NCBI GenBank assembly: GCA_030998015.1
Contig: JARWMV010000005.1
Span: 42,010 to 106,009, forward strand
Source: Ceratorhiza oryzae-sativae
Lineage: Eukaryota > Basidiomycota > Agaricomycetes > Cantharellales > Ceratobasidiaceae
Direction: 5' to 3'
DNA length: 64,000 nt
Below are positions 11,159-22,715 of this stretch, one piece after another. Below the pieces are notes generated by a model. That model was given only the letters and a program-made list of their open reading frames with translations, was not told where the DNA came from and did no database searches. The position numbers and the translations under genes were made by a program. Position 1 is the stretch's first letter; each line of letters opens with the position of its first letter.

Positions 11159-12276
11159 CTATAGTTCCTTTTTAATACTTTTCACCCCCTCAGTATTCTG
11201 CCCAACCCTCGACTGAGCCCATGCTTTTCTCCATACCTCATATTCATCCTCCTTTCCACCGTCCGGCCATACGGTCCAGCCGTCCCGAATCCGAGCCCAC
11301 CTTGCGATAGAAGAGTCGAGGACAATTGCGCGGAGTCTGGCAATTGAGCTACCAGGTCGAAGGGCTGGCCAAAGCTCGGTAACCCCATAGTGAAGAGTGC
11401 CGGTACAGACTCCGATAATGGCACCCCATATGACCTGGTCAGGGGTGTGATATGTGAGATGATATCTGAAGGGTAGGTTAGCGTCTAAGTGTCGTTATCA
11501 TGTGAGAGCGGCGAAGGGGCAGATTGAATCTAGAACGATCGGAGCCGGAATGACGTTTGGGCTCGTCGGGTGTTGTTTGTGACCGGTGTGGGGTGTGGCA
11601 AGGATTCACCTTGAATAGCAAACTGTTGCCGCCCAGACCAGTGCTCCCAAACACAAAACAAGAGTATGTATTGAGTGTTCGAGCGTGGTATGGTTGGGAA
11701 AGCGGTGACGTGTCAATAGATGCATGATGAAAAATGAACTAAAATATCCCATGTATTGAGAGTGAGACGAGGGGAAACCGTACCCGTCACCATGGCTAGC
11801 TGAGCCACTGTCAATAGTCGAGCGTGGGGGAAAGAGCGATACACTCACTTTCGGGTCGGCTTTCCTGTATGAGCTCCTTGAGGACCCAATTAAACGCCTC
11901 ATTTGCCAGCTGGCCGGCCCACATGTTGATGATCAAAAGTTCACGAGTGTAGACCGACAGCGAAGCATAGCAAGCCTAGTCATGTATGCCGAAAATAGCG
12001 TGATTTGGATCCCGAGTCAAAGGCACCACAAAGAATCTGGGCAAATAGGCCTACCATTAATAAAATTGGGCTCAGTGTGATCAGGGCAAGCGCCAGAGAT
12101 AAATGAGAATTTGAGTCATCTGTGTGAGTGTTTCGGGTGTCAGACTAGAAGTGCGAAAAATGCCCAAGGAGAGCCGAGAGAAAGGTCATACAGACAACGT
12201 GAGTCAAGGGAAGTGAAGAGAGCGGGCCCGAAACCGAGGTTTCCATGCCGGGCAATATGCGGTTGGCGGTGCTCAT
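11159..12276 (-). CDS. Dolichyldiphosphatase (Cwh8/Cax4/DOLPP1-type, PAP2 family)
   Basis: An ER-membrane enzyme that removes a phosphate from dolichyl diphosphate, recycling the lipid carrier for N-glycosylation. The start ATG at 12276 gives MSTANRILPGMETS; a second in-frame ATG lies at 12246. Exons then read PLTHVVYDDSN, SLALALITLSPILLM and a further membrane segment. The three phosphatase motifs are complete: KELIQESRP, GFPSSHSQ and SRYHLTYH, the last followed by TPDQVIWGA. The C-terminal tail ends SIKKEL, Lys-rich as in ER proteins. It is convergent with the sirtuin and divergent from the BCS1-like gene (294 bp apart). Confidence 0.88.
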
Positions 12277-12570
12277 CGACAGCTGAATGTCGGGGGAGTC
12301 AGGTTCACTTCCGGCGTGATTGTCGCTGCGGGTGTTGTTTGGCCAGGGGGGCTGTCCCTGAACCCTGGTTCGCGCGCGCCTGTTTGCAGCCTACTGTGCT
12401 CAGATGAACCCAATGTTCCAAAAACACGGGCCTCATCGCATGTGTCAACCTCCCTCGGACTTATAAACGGACCTTCTCTTGACGTGATGAATGCATATTT
12501 CCCCCATCCTCCCATTCTTTCAAGTGGCAACTTTTACTCTTCGTAAACGCTTCTGAGTCTGAGAAGGACA

Positions 12571-14561
12571 ATGAACTCCTGGATCGAGCAACATAGTTTG
12601 ACTCAAAACGGACCGAATCTTACGGCTTCAGCTCCAGCTTCCGTCCCCACCATGATCGACTCCACTCCGTCTGTAGCAGGCATTGGGTCTGTTCTCACCC
12701 TGCTTTTGTCATTCTCAGGCTTGAGGGACTGGCTGAAGCTCATCGTCCTTGGCGGCGCCCTCGAAACTCTTCGTCGATTTGCATCTTCGTTTTGGGACTG
12801 GGTGTTGGGAAAGTTCTTCCTCACAATTCACCTCGATGTGAGTGAGCGTCTTCTAATTTATGTTGCACCATAGTAACAACCCTCATTGTTGGGATATAGA
12901 ATGATGATGTTGCTTACGATTGGCTGATGATCTGGCTCTCCCTACAACCCGCCTGGAGAAAGGCACGCGAGGTTCAGATCTCCAGCAAGGATTATGGTCT
13001 GAACCGAAACGCTACGGTGGTTGTGCCCGGCGAGACTGATGCTGCGGGCGAGACCCGCTCGGTTGCATATTTACCAACCTATAGTGAGTTTAGGTACGAG
13101 CCCAACGGAGATTGGTATTGATGCTGTCCTTGCTCGCGTGCCTTAGACTCGACCCACAGTATGATCTACAATCGGCACTGGATGAGGGTCACACGCACAA
13201 GGCAGGATTTAGGGGAGGGATGTACCAGAGAGAGTTTGCAAATTAGGCAAGTGAAATACACGATTATGGAGAGCAAACGTGATTTACTTTTTCGTGTTTC
13301 TTGGACAGTCTGCTGGCCCGAAACAGGGATGTCATCAACCAACTCTTACGCGAAGCAAAAGAGGCCTATACCCGCGAGGATCAGAATCGGGTGGCCATAT
13401 ACACATGTGATCAGTGCGTTTCCCTCGCGTTCAGCCAAGACGCGCGCTTTTTGATAGCATCGGCCTCGTGTCGTATTTTGCAGGTATAATTGCTGGCATC
13501 GATCCGCATCTCGTTCCAAGCGCCCAATGTCGTCGATTGTCCTAGACCCGGAGATAAAGGACATGATAATGGAAGACGCCAAGGACTTCATGTCAAGCGA
13601 GACATGGTATGCTGATCGAGGTATGATAGGTCCCTTATTCCTGAAGATCTCCAAATTTAAGCTTTGACGTCGCGTCTATTCAGGCATTCCATTCCGTCGC
13701 GGGTATCTCCTTTACGGCGCCCCAGGGAGCGGAAAGACTAGCCTCATCCACGCATTGGCTGGTGAACTCAAGCTCGATGTCTATGTTATCTCCCTTTCTC
13801 GCCGAGGTTTCGACGATGCCAAACTAAATGAGATGATCTCAGACCTTCCGCCTCGAGCGATCGCGCTTATTGAGGATATTGATGCCAGCTTTACGACGGC
13901 TGTGGGCGTGCGTGGGTCCAACTCGGCATCAAGTGTGGGTTCGGGCGGAGAGGACGGCTGTGGCGTGACTCTGGCTGGATTACTGGGCGCGATCGATGGC
14001 GTCGCCGCTCAAGAGGGGCGATTGCTGTTCGCCACTACAAACCATATCGAGGTTCTTGATCCGGCGCTCACGCGGCCTGGTCGCATGGACGTGCACGTCG
14101 AGTTCCGATTGGCCACCAAGTGGCAAGCCAAGGAGCTTTTCAAAAGCTTCTTCCCCCCTGTACCTCCTTCTGAACTCCCTGCGGCAGATGACCATGTCGA
14201 ATACGATGAACAGGATGCCGGCTCTTCGACCTGCTCGACGCTTGTCAATACACCTCCCCGTTCCCGCACTTCGTCGGCCTCAAATCGACCCAAGTTCACG
14301 GCTTCGGGCGGACCCATCCGCACGACCCCGAAACTTTCTGCCGAGAAGGTCGAGCACCTGGCCGAGCAATTTGCCAAGGCGATACCCGAAGAGGAAGTGT
14401 CCATGGCGGCGCTCCAGGGTCATTTGATGTGCTACAAGCGACAGCCGATAGAGGCGGTGGAGTGTGCGCCTGCGTGGATCGCCAAGGAACGCGCTGCCCG
14501 AGAAGCTTCGGCTGTGGAGGGGGCCAGTATGAAAGCCGAGAGTGTATCCTCAGATGACTGA
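12571..14561 (+). CDS. BCS1-like AAA ATPase (mitochondrial chaperone family)
   Basis: BCS1 proteins insert the Rieske protein in respiratory complex III; fungal genomes also carry paralogues of unknown client. Exon 1 ends at 12837, exon 2 begins at 12900 (NDDVAYDWLMIWL). The N-terminal part has a hydrophobic segment (LTLLLSFSGLRDWLKLIVL) and the BCS1_N region. The AAA domain shows GAPGSGKTSL (P-loop, about 13724-13753), ALIEDIDASF (Walker B) and ATTNHIEVLDPALTRPGRMD (sensor 1 and arginine finger). Between Walker B and sensor 1 sits a Gly/Ser-rich loop, and after FKSFFPP a Ser/Pro-rich insert of about 60 residues. Both inserts are common in the basidiomycete paralogues rather than true Bcs1p. 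The C-terminus is acidic and Ser-rich. Confidence 0.88.
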
Positions 14562-15441
14562 CTGGTACAAGGCTAAGGACTATTGGAATGTAAAATATTA
14601 TTGTTTATACTATGGTGGCAATGTATTACTAGCTGTTTTTCTCTATTTCATGGAGGTTTTGACTTGCCAGTAACCATCAAGTCGTGCGCCCTCAGCGTTT
14701 CTTGTAATTCGTAGCTAATAGCTTGCTGTCTCGGAATGCACATATGCGTCATTAAGAAACTGGGTGTGCCCTTCATTTTGGCTACATGTCCACGACAAAC
14801 GGAGACCGCGGGTTGATTGGCTTGGAACAATTGCATGGTACATAAGCTGTAAAAGCACGTACATGTACTGGTAGCGACGAAAAATGTAAGTCCGGCGCGA
14901 CTGTCACTCATCAGTTTGCTTTGGTGGCTTGTCTGTGGCGAGTGCAGTACATTAACTGCATAGAGCCAGATGTGTTCCACCATTCTCATAGAGATTTAGC
15001 TGTCCCCTGTTGGGTGGTGGCACGTGGATTACCAACTCCCCCTGAGCATGTGTTTCAGTATTCTCACCTGCCCGGTGGCATACATGGCCCATAGCGACTA
15101 GTTCTGATGCTCAGGACATGGTCATAGATTTTATTCATTATGAATGGGCGCCGAAAACAAGCAAGAACTTGTATCACCAGCGCATGCGATGCGATTGAGC
15201 CATATGATTAGGCCAGCAGTCGTGTTCGGGGAAAAGCTCAGGAGTTTATTACTTACCGGTAATTTACATTAGAGATGTAACAAGGTGAGCTGATGGGATT
15301 TGATTCCCAATTTCGAATCGAAATCATCAAAAATTCACGTCGCGCATGCGATGAGAAGCGATTTAGTAACCGGTTATAACCTTCATGCCTGGCGGAACGG
15401 CAACTCGGACATCGTTGACAAAGAATGTAATTTAGACAGAA
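14562..15441. other. Intergenic DNA
   Basis: A 113-codon frame at 14648-14989 (-) resembles nothing I know. No other structure seen. Confidence 0.35.
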
Positions 15442-16515
15442 CTATGGACTGTGTGTACAAAATCCATCAGATTCAAAACCGTCGGTTGACTCAATCTCGG
15501 ATTCGTCGGAGCCATTGGTGTCGTCGGTTGGTCGAACGATATGCTCCATAAAGTCAAACGGCTGTTCAGCATGTCCGGGACAGGTTCGACGACGCTGGAG
15601 AGCGTGTTTGAGGACCTGGAGCCGCTCTAGGTTCTCAGGCAGGATGACGCTCCGCTCAGCCAAACCCCGCAAATCTAGCTAGCATATACTAGCGCCACAG
15701 CTGTAAGTATACTTCTGAGCACTCACTCGATCCAAAGTAGCACGGGCTACTGGTGCTATCGGCATCTGGTTAGCGCTCAGAAACATACTTAGACAGTGAG
15801 GCATTATCACGTGCTGACTGGATTTTCGGGGATTGACCGAGCGCTCACTTGCACAAGTTAGCTTGTTTGAAGAGAAAGCTCGCTCCGACGAAACGGAAGA
15901 AGCCTGGGCGGGTAGCACATCCATAGAGACGCAGTAGAGTAAAGAGAACTCGTACCGATGTGCCTGCCAAACATAGATGTCAGGAGACAACGAAAATGTT
16001 AGGTAGCAGCCAGAACTCACCCTCCAATACTGTACTAGTACTAGCTGGATGGTACCCATATATTGAGCGCGGATAGTGCTCTGTGTAATCCAACGGGCCA
16101 AATCGGATTCGGCCTGGGCCATTGGATCCTGAGGAGGCGGCGCTGCCGGATTTGGATCGAAAGGAACGTGCCTTGGGGCAGTAAGATATGGACTGCTCAT
16201 TGATAGATAAGTGTCCACACGTTCTATGAACAGGATAAAACAGAGACTTGCTTATTCTCCAGCTGTCCTCACGGGTTTGATGCAGGAGTGATTGTAAGTC
16301 CACCTGTCAGCAGTCGAGCGTAGCCATTGCCAGTGCTTGCGCTGCCAGCTGCGCTTGGGAGTGCACGTCAACCGCAGCGCGATTTGATTGCTCCTGCGTA
16401 TAACGAAGCATCTAAATACCAATATAAGTAATTGGTACAATATTAAACAAACAGGCAAACGACTCACCTGTGCACGAACGGCAGAGTACACTAGCTCGAA
16501 TAAGTCTTGCCTCAC
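15442..16515 (-). pseudogene. hAT-type transposase C-terminal relic
   Basis: The dimerisation domain of hAT transposases is readable on the minus strand: FSLLYCVSMDVLPAQASSVS, ERAFSSNKLTCASERS, then, in the open frame ending at 15442, LERLQVLKHALQRRR and PFDFMEHIVRP. Known hAT copies have SERxFSS followed by an EALQxLK helix and this F-DF tail. The N-terminal zinc finger and most of the RNase H-like core are absent. The upstream frame (15980-16515) is low-complexity and shifts frame, so the copy is truncated. No terminal inverted repeats or 8-bp duplications found by eye. Confidence 0.65.
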
Positions 16516-17167
16516 GTGACTGAAAACGTCTGTGCCGCTCGTTACTCCTCAGCCGGTGGGGTATCGACTTAGTGTAATAACATAGAGTATAATACAATGT
16601 TCTAAAAATTGCACGCTCGCATAAGCATATAACGGAGGCTTATCGAACGTTCTACGATGTGCTAGAACGACTGTTTTGCGTGTATATAAGATTTCGCTCC
16701 GTAGGTAGTCATTCACAGACTTGAATATAAGATACTTTTACTCATCTTAAGCACACTGTTCTCCGCGCATATAGCGTGATATATAAATATATTCGTAGTA
16801 TACATATCAACAAGAGTGCTAGGTAATTTATGTATTTAGCATAAGTTGATTGAACTCCACTCAGATGTAAATATTCACACATATCACAAAATCAGTAATT
16901 ATACCCCACGTCTCGTGAACAAGGTTTAGTTCGAATGCACGAGGACAGAACTTAGGACAGCGAGGATAGAATACCATGACACACGCTCCAGGTCCTCCTC
17001 ACTTGACTTCTCCTTTGATTCATGCCAGTACCAGGAGCCAAAATGTTCACTTCATCCGCCCCTGTCGCAGCGAATCTGTTACAGGTTGAGTCCGGGCCAG
17101 ACAGGCGAACAACTTCATATTGAAGCATCACACTAACTACGACTTTGTTCAATCTAAGGCTAGCTGA
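16516..17167. other. AT-rich intergenic DNA
   Basis: No gene seen. It contains small imperfect palindromes (for example around 16645-16672) without known meaning. Confidence 0.35.
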
Positions 17168-17847
17168 ACTACATGAAGTACACGAGAGCGGCAGTTGTCC
17201 CATCGCACCAGACGGCCAAGCCGTTTACTTGTAGATGTAGCAGCTGAAAGCGATTTTATTCAGCTCAGGTTCAGAAACAGAAGACGGTGGAGATCTCACA
17301 TGTAGTGGCCGTCGCAAGCGTTCGGGTGCCCGCTCGTGCTGCCATAGTTCAGGCGCCAGCGGTTGCCCTCGTCTACGAAGTCGTCTGGGTTGCCGAGAGA
17401 GACGTCTCCGTGCTGCGCTCCGTTCTTGGGAATGTCTGCGGGAGTTGAGAGAATGAGCATGCATCTAACAGGAGGAGCGAGCGAGGCTGAGCGCACAGCA
17501 GATGTAATGACCCGGGCAGGCGTTTGGATGGCCGTTGGTGCTACCATAGTTCACCTTGAATCGGTTTCCCTGATCGACGACTAGATCCGGGTTTCCGTAC
17601 GACGTCTCGCGCTTGGACAACTGTGGCAGCGGCGAGATGTGGGTGGGTGTGAGACTAGAGGAGGTAAACTAAAGACGCACTTTCTCGACTGGAGAACCAG
17701 CGACGAAGGCAGCAGCTGTCGCGATGAGGGCGATGCAAGACGTAGAGAAGTGCATGATGAAGAGGTCTGGATGTAGAGAGCTGACTGAGTTGGATTGCTC
17801 GATGATGGAACTGTGCCGCACTCATGGCTTATTTATACTCACCGCAA
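17168..17847 (-). repeat. Left arm of a near-perfect inverted duplication
   Basis: About 680 bp, matched in reverse by 19160-19838. The only differences noticed are one base in the second intron (agatctccacc versus agatctcacc) and single-base changes at the arm ends. The coordinate sum is constant at 37006-37007. The arm carries a whole gene plus about 90 bp of promoter including the TATA box. Confidence 0.93.
17225..17755 (-). CDS. Small secreted two-repeat peptide, left copy
   Basis: Identical in predicted product to the gene at 19252-19781 and arranged head to head with it. Exon 1 encodes a signal peptide (MHFSTSCIALIATAAAFVAG) and SPVEK, exon 2 begins LSKRE. KR is a likely Kex2 cleavage site. 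The mature part has two repeats of about 40 residues with the pattern GNPD..VD.GNR, NYGST.GHPNAC.GHYICYI. The introns fall at equivalent places in each repeat. There are four Cys in all, two per repeat, suggesting disulfide-stabilised folds. No homologue recognised. An extracellular role such as effector, antimicrobial or structural peptide is possible but unproven. Confidence 0.8.
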
Positions 17848-19159
17848 CGTGCAATCCGAGCGAATAAGTCGAGTTTCACTAGTAACATTGCAAGCATGCT
17901 CTCATTCTTGGCGGTGCGACGGATATGTCGGGGATCATGGGGTTGAATCTCGGCAAAGGTGTTTGCCGCCAGCATGTAACGGCGTAGGATTTACTTCCAT
18001 GCCGAAGCATTCCAGCCGTTCGAATAAGAGCCACACAAACCCTCGGCATCTTTTTGCATCAAATAGAGAAATCTGTCCGGGGGCATAATGCCCATGTACG
18101 CGGGATTGACGTCAAATATTTCGCTTCACATGAATCGGGCAATTTCAAACCCCAGCTTGAGCTCTACTGATCATGCAAAAGAGAAACAACTCTGCTACTA
18201 TATTAAAGGGGATCACTTATTCACTCTGTTCTATTCCATTCCTAATGTGCATTTTTGTGCATGGACGGCAATGCCGAGCGGTCATTAGTTGGAGTAACAC
18301 TGCTTCGATCTTGATAGCACAGGCATAGCCGAGCATTTCTGGGGTAGCGATGACCGCTCATACCGAAGCCAATTCAGCCTCCTATTTCAATAATATTTTC
18401 ATATTAAACTATCCGCTCAGTAACGGCATGTAGTAGGATGTTTATTCAATCACATGTGACTCTCAGAAGCTCGGGATCAATGATATCAGCCCCCGAGAAG
18501 CACGTATCATCGTTTGATGAGGCTCAGTTCGGTCAGCTCGGTGTCCGCCTCTGTGCTCTCCAGAGCTCTTCATCCATGTGCATTGTTTACCATTCGTAGC
18601 TTAGATATGGGTCGACGCCATGCTGTGAGGCTTGGCTGAAGCTGTGGCTTTCTTTTGGGCTCGGCGGGGTTCTGAATCTGTGAGCCATTTTGATTTATAT
18701 TTAGTCTATGATATTTGGCACAAGACTGGGCGCGGCGCGAAAAATAAGATCGTAGATGTTGGAATTAGTACCTTATTGATGGTTCGCGAGCTTGAAGTCG
18801 GGAGAGTGAGGTACGATCCGTACGGGACAAGGTCATGAGAGGCCCGTAACGTAAGATGTTCGCTGTGACGTAGAACGCCATCACTTCTTACCAGAACGAA
18901 GCCACTTGAACGGTGAACTAATTTATTGAAAACACACTTCACATAGTGCTATATGGCTATACGGGCAACGCGCACTTCCTTAACTAATCGAATAGTAACT
19001 TCTTGGCTTGACCCTGGCTCCACATCTGATGCCATTGAAGTAATGAAAATAGCCGAGATTCCTGGGCCATTTGGAATCGGGCAGTTCGGTGAGTACGTAT
19101 AGCCGCTCGAGAACAGCCGTAGCTCTGTCGTATACTGCAAACATGCACTGGCTATGAGG
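17848..19159. other. Spacer between the inverted arms
   Basis: 1312 bp of single-copy sequence forming a shared divergent promoter region for the two peptide genes. No open frame with recognisable content; a 68-codon frame at 18632-18838 is unassigned. Confidence 0.6.
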
Positions 19160-19169
19160 TTGCGGCGAG

Positions 19170-19177
19170 TATAAATA
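19170..19177 (+). promoter_or_regulatory. TATA box of the right peptide gene
   Basis: TATAAATA, 75 bp before the ATG at 19252, a typical distance for a fungal TATA promoter of a strongly expressed gene. The same box lies in the left arm at about 17830-17837. Confidence 0.6.
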
Positions 19178-19251
19178 AGCCATGAGTGCGGCACAGTTCC
19201 ATCATCGAGCAATCCAACTCAGTCAGCTCTCTACATCCAGACCTCTTCATC

Positions 19252-19781
19252 ATGCACTTCTCTACGTCTTGCATCGCCCTCATCGCGACAGCTGCTGCCT
19301 TCGTCGCTGGTTCTCCAGTCGAGAAAGTGCGTCTTTAGTTTACCTCCTCTAGTCTCACACCCACCCACATCTCGCCGCTGCCACAGTTGTCCAAGCGCGA
19401 GACGTCGTACGGAAACCCGGATCTAGTCGTCGATCAGGGAAACCGATTCAAGGTGAACTATGGTAGCACCAACGGCCATCCAAACGCCTGCCCGGGTCAT
19501 TACATCTGCTGTGCGCTCAGCCTCGCTCGCTCCTCCTGTTAGATGCATGCTCATTCTCTCAACTCCCGCAGACATTCCCAAGAACGGAGCGCAGCACGGA
19601 GACGTCTCTCTCGGCAACCCAGACGACTTCGTAGACGAGGGCAACCGCTGGCGCCTGAACTATGGCAGCACGAGCGGGCACCCGAACGCTTGCGACGGCC
19701 ACTACATGTGAGATCTCACCGTCTTCTGTTTCTGAACCTGAGCTGAATAAAATCGCTTTCAGCTGCTACATCTACAAGTAA
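19252..19781 (+). CDS. Small secreted two-repeat peptide, right copy
   Basis: Exon 1 is 19252-19326 (signal peptide, SPVEK). Exon 2 starts at 19387 with LSKRETSYGNPD and runs through GHYIC. Its straight reading ends in a stop 20 codons later, but splicing at gtgcgctcag to cccgcag joins GHYICY to IPKNGAQHGDVSLGNPDD, keeping the repeat pattern. The last intron (gtgagatc to tttcag) joins GHYI to CYIYK and the stop. The spliced product is about 110 residues. The two repeats differ at several positions, so the internal duplication is older than the inverted gene duplication. See the left copy for features. Confidence 0.8.
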
Positions 19782-19838
19782 ACGGCTTGGCCGTCTGGTG
19801 CGATGGGACAACTGCCGCTCTCGTGTACTTCATGTAGT

Positions 19839-20196
19839 CCAGTTATCCTACAGAATTGCATTCGATCGTTGAATCAAAAGCTCATCGTTTTGGCTAACAG
19901 GGGTTAATGACGCTTGAAGGAGTAGTCTTATTTTATGTTAAGTTTGAGGAGCACCTCAGCTTGGCGGAATATTATCGCATTCTCGGCCAAAGTTTGCTAG
20001 TTAGAGCCGTGGTTCCAGCTTGGCTAGACACAAGGTTTCAACTAGTTCTAACCAGACAACCGCCTTTTGGCCGTGATTCTCAGTTCTGAGTTGGTAATCA
20101 TAATCCCTGCGCACATAGTGCGCTTCAATGCGCCGATCCAACTCTTAAAGGCGGATATATATAGATTTCTAAATAGTCTATGGATCAAAAAATAAA
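19839..20196. other. Intergenic DNA
   Basis: No gene or repeat recognised beyond the decayed flank of the inverted arm. Confidence 0.4.
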
Positions 20197-22066
20197 TCAA
20201 AACTGGTTTTCAAGAGCGAATTTAGCGATTGAGCCTGACTTCCATCGCTTGGAACCCCAGTCCATCTCACAGACAATTCCGCCCTCGTCATCCTTATACT
20301 TGATCAATGTGACATAATGTCGACCAATGGCTTCTCCGGTTACGTCGAGGACTCGGCCCGTTCCTGTACCTGGCTTGATGTACTGAGCAATGCTCATCTC
20401 CCCAAGCTTAAACGAAAGCCCTGAAATACAAGGTAAGCAAAATCCCGAAACAATGTTAGATATGACGGGAAGAACTTACAACTTGATACAACTTCAAACA
20501 TCGTCAATATATCAGTAAACGCTGTCCCGTTCCAACACCGGGTAAAACCTACCTCGTAAACGATCACCGGGGCTGAACGGTACATAAAATTCGCCGGCGT
20601 GTTCGTAGCCGCACCTCAATTTTGACAAGGATGACACTCTAGTGGAGCTTCCAATAACAGACTTTCGAATCATTCCAGCGATCTCTCCAAGTGACATGGA
20701 ATGAAGCTGGTAGTCGGTAAGCTGATCCGTAGTTATGGTGAAGAATGCATTGCGAAGGTAGACCTGGCCGGGCGTGAAGGCTTCTGGAAATTGACCGCTA
20801 ACTCGCTAAGGCATGATTATTCCACCCTGAGCCTAAGTGAACAGAACTCTCACCGTGCATTTAACGGATACACGAAACGGCTTTTGCTTGCATCATCAGG
20901 CCCGTCTTCTAATGCATACTATACCATTGTTAAAAAGGCAAGTCGTCGAAATTGTTTGTCACTCACCTTGTAAAGCCACGCCCCTATGAGATCAGTTGTA
21001 CTCAGGAACGGAACCTCACTTCCTGTCTTGCGCAAATCCTCCATCGCATTTTGTCTCATTGTCTCGATTTCAGCCGCGGGGAAATAAATTGTCCGCATTT
21101 GAATAGGCTCATTCGAACGGTACTCTGCTTCAATCTCGCGTTGGAGTATTGCGGCGGCACTCTTGTCCCATGAAGACCATGATTTCACAGCTTCAGGATC
21201 TGTAGGCATTCTTAATGCTTCCAGTAAGAGTATCGCCCACGGGTCATGAGAGAGGAGCGGGGGAATTGGTTGTTCATCCAGAGCAAGCAAGAGCGCTTGA
21301 AGTAACGTGTGATAACCGCATCCATCCACGAGATGAGGAAACGTGATTGTGATGAATGTGGCATCCGAGAGGTATGCGGTATGAAGGCTGAAAACTGGGT
21401 CTCCAGATTCGATATGCTGGTGGAGGTTCTGTTGAGGGCCATCGCGATACAACATCTCGGTCCGTGTGCAAACCTGCGTCGAGATGGTGCTCGTGCGGGT
21501 ATGGAATGTTTCTGTCTCCTCAAGAGCACGGTTGAGCACCTGGATGGCAGTATGAGTACAGTCTTTTGATGTTGCCAAAACTAGGCCATACCTGGGACGT
21601 CGCTTTAAGCTTTCTCTCCGCGGAATCCGGGATGACGATCTCGATCTTGTCAGACTTGTTGATATCGTTAATATAGATCCTGGATGAGACGTTGACAACC
21701 CACCTGTTCGTTGTGGCGCACATAAGAGCCTAGAGCCGGCCAAGTATGACCAAGCAGATTCCAAGCTTTCTCGACTTTTCCGACCTCCAAGGCACCGCTG
21801 AATACGATCCCATGACTAACCGTCATCGACTCGATGAATGGATTGAGATCCATGAATCCGAGTTCGATAATTTCAGGCATGACGTGAGATATTGTGAGTG
21901 GAATAGAATCCTTAGCAAGTTTTGGGTAAAGGCGACTGAGGCGGAAGTGGACAGTGGTTGGCGGACATGGAACCTTGGACGATCTATTTATAGGTATCTT
22001 GACTTGACTTGCTGCTCTCGGCCCTCCCAAGGTACAACCTAGCTCCCCGAACGTTCCAGTCCACAC
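20197..22066 (-). CDS. BAHD-like acyltransferase (fungal transferase family)
   Basis: Probable acyl-CoA-dependent O- or N-acyltransferase of secondary metabolism. Exons on the minus strand read LYPKLAKDSIPLTISHVMPE and FMDLNPFIESMTVSHG, then TFHTRTSTISTQV and DATFITITFPHLVDGCGYHT. They continue with FLSTTDLIGAWLYKVSDK, FYVPFSPGDRLRG and a C-terminal exon with GTGRVLDVTGEAIG and CEMDWGSKRW. PHLVDGCG corresponds to the catalytic HxxxDG of BAHD enzymes but has one residue fewer between His and Asp. MDWGS sits where DFGWG is expected. The start is uncertain: the frame is open to an ATG at 22066, but family-like sequence begins only around 21990. Exon joins between 20400 and 20920 are approximate. 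Substrate unknown. Confidence 0.6.
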
Positions 22067-22125
22067 TCACGGACGCTGTCGGAGCTGTCATAAGTCAATG
22101 AGGGATCCAGGGTGTATGCGCTGAT

Positions 22126-22368
22126 TCATCCAGCATCAATCATGACAAAGCTGTATTGTGTGCCAAAAGCAGTTGTTGTCACTGGCTCGGTCACGTCGAT
22201 CTGCGCTCGAGCCTCCTGCTCAAGCGGGATATTTGGCTCAATTGATCTAACGGCTAGAAGGGCATAGATCGACGTGGAGTACCGCTGGCTGCGCAAGGGA
22301 TCACCGACGTCAACTTGAAATGATAGTCCATTGAATGATAACCTTTGCTCATGATCGGAATTGGTATA
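22126..22368 (-). other. Unassigned coding-like fragment
   Basis: 81 codons open from a plausible splice acceptor (attag at 22369-22373) to TGA at 22126-22128. It reads like real protein (LSFNGLSFQVDVGDPLRSQR, STSIYALLAVRSIEPNIPLE, FGTQYSFVMIDAG). No family recognised and no upstream exon found, so it may be a gene remnant on the same strand as the acyltransferase. Confidence 0.3.
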
Positions 22369-22715
22369 CTAATGGTGCACGCTCACATCTCATCTCTGAG
22401 TATGCGAGTCGAGGACTTGCCAATTCAATGCTCATATGCCAAGAACTTTATTGGGTTTATCATACCTAATAGTGCCATTCGTGTTGTGCTTATGCGTTAT
22501 CCATTGGCCAGGGGACGTATTATCAGGATGCCTTGTATGCATGCTTGTCGATTTGCATGCCATGAGCTCGACTGCAGCGGCATCACATCCCGAGTTACGG
22601 TATGATCTGTTCGACTAGAGACAACCTCATTCAACCGTACCTGACCCATCCATGATGCAGTCTCGGCGCAGCCAGCCAACCTCACCTGCGCCTGGGCAAT
22701 CAATCATATCTGCGT

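Larger units (their letters stand above)
19160..19838 (+). repeat. Right arm of a near-perfect inverted duplication
   Basis: Reverse complement of 17168-17847. Just outside the arm the two flanks still look distantly alike (gttcagctagcct against gtccagttatcct). This suggests an older duplication whose core has been made uniform by gene conversion, or a sharp junction near an ancient similarity. Confidence 0.93.

Noticed and set aside
13996..14427. Long frames on both strands inside the BCS1-like gene
   Set aside because: Shadows of the real AAA exon, which carries the conserved motifs.
17363..17584. 73-codon frames antisense to both peptide genes
   Set aside because: Identical in both arms simply because the DNA is duplicated; the sense strand has signal peptide, introns and repeats.
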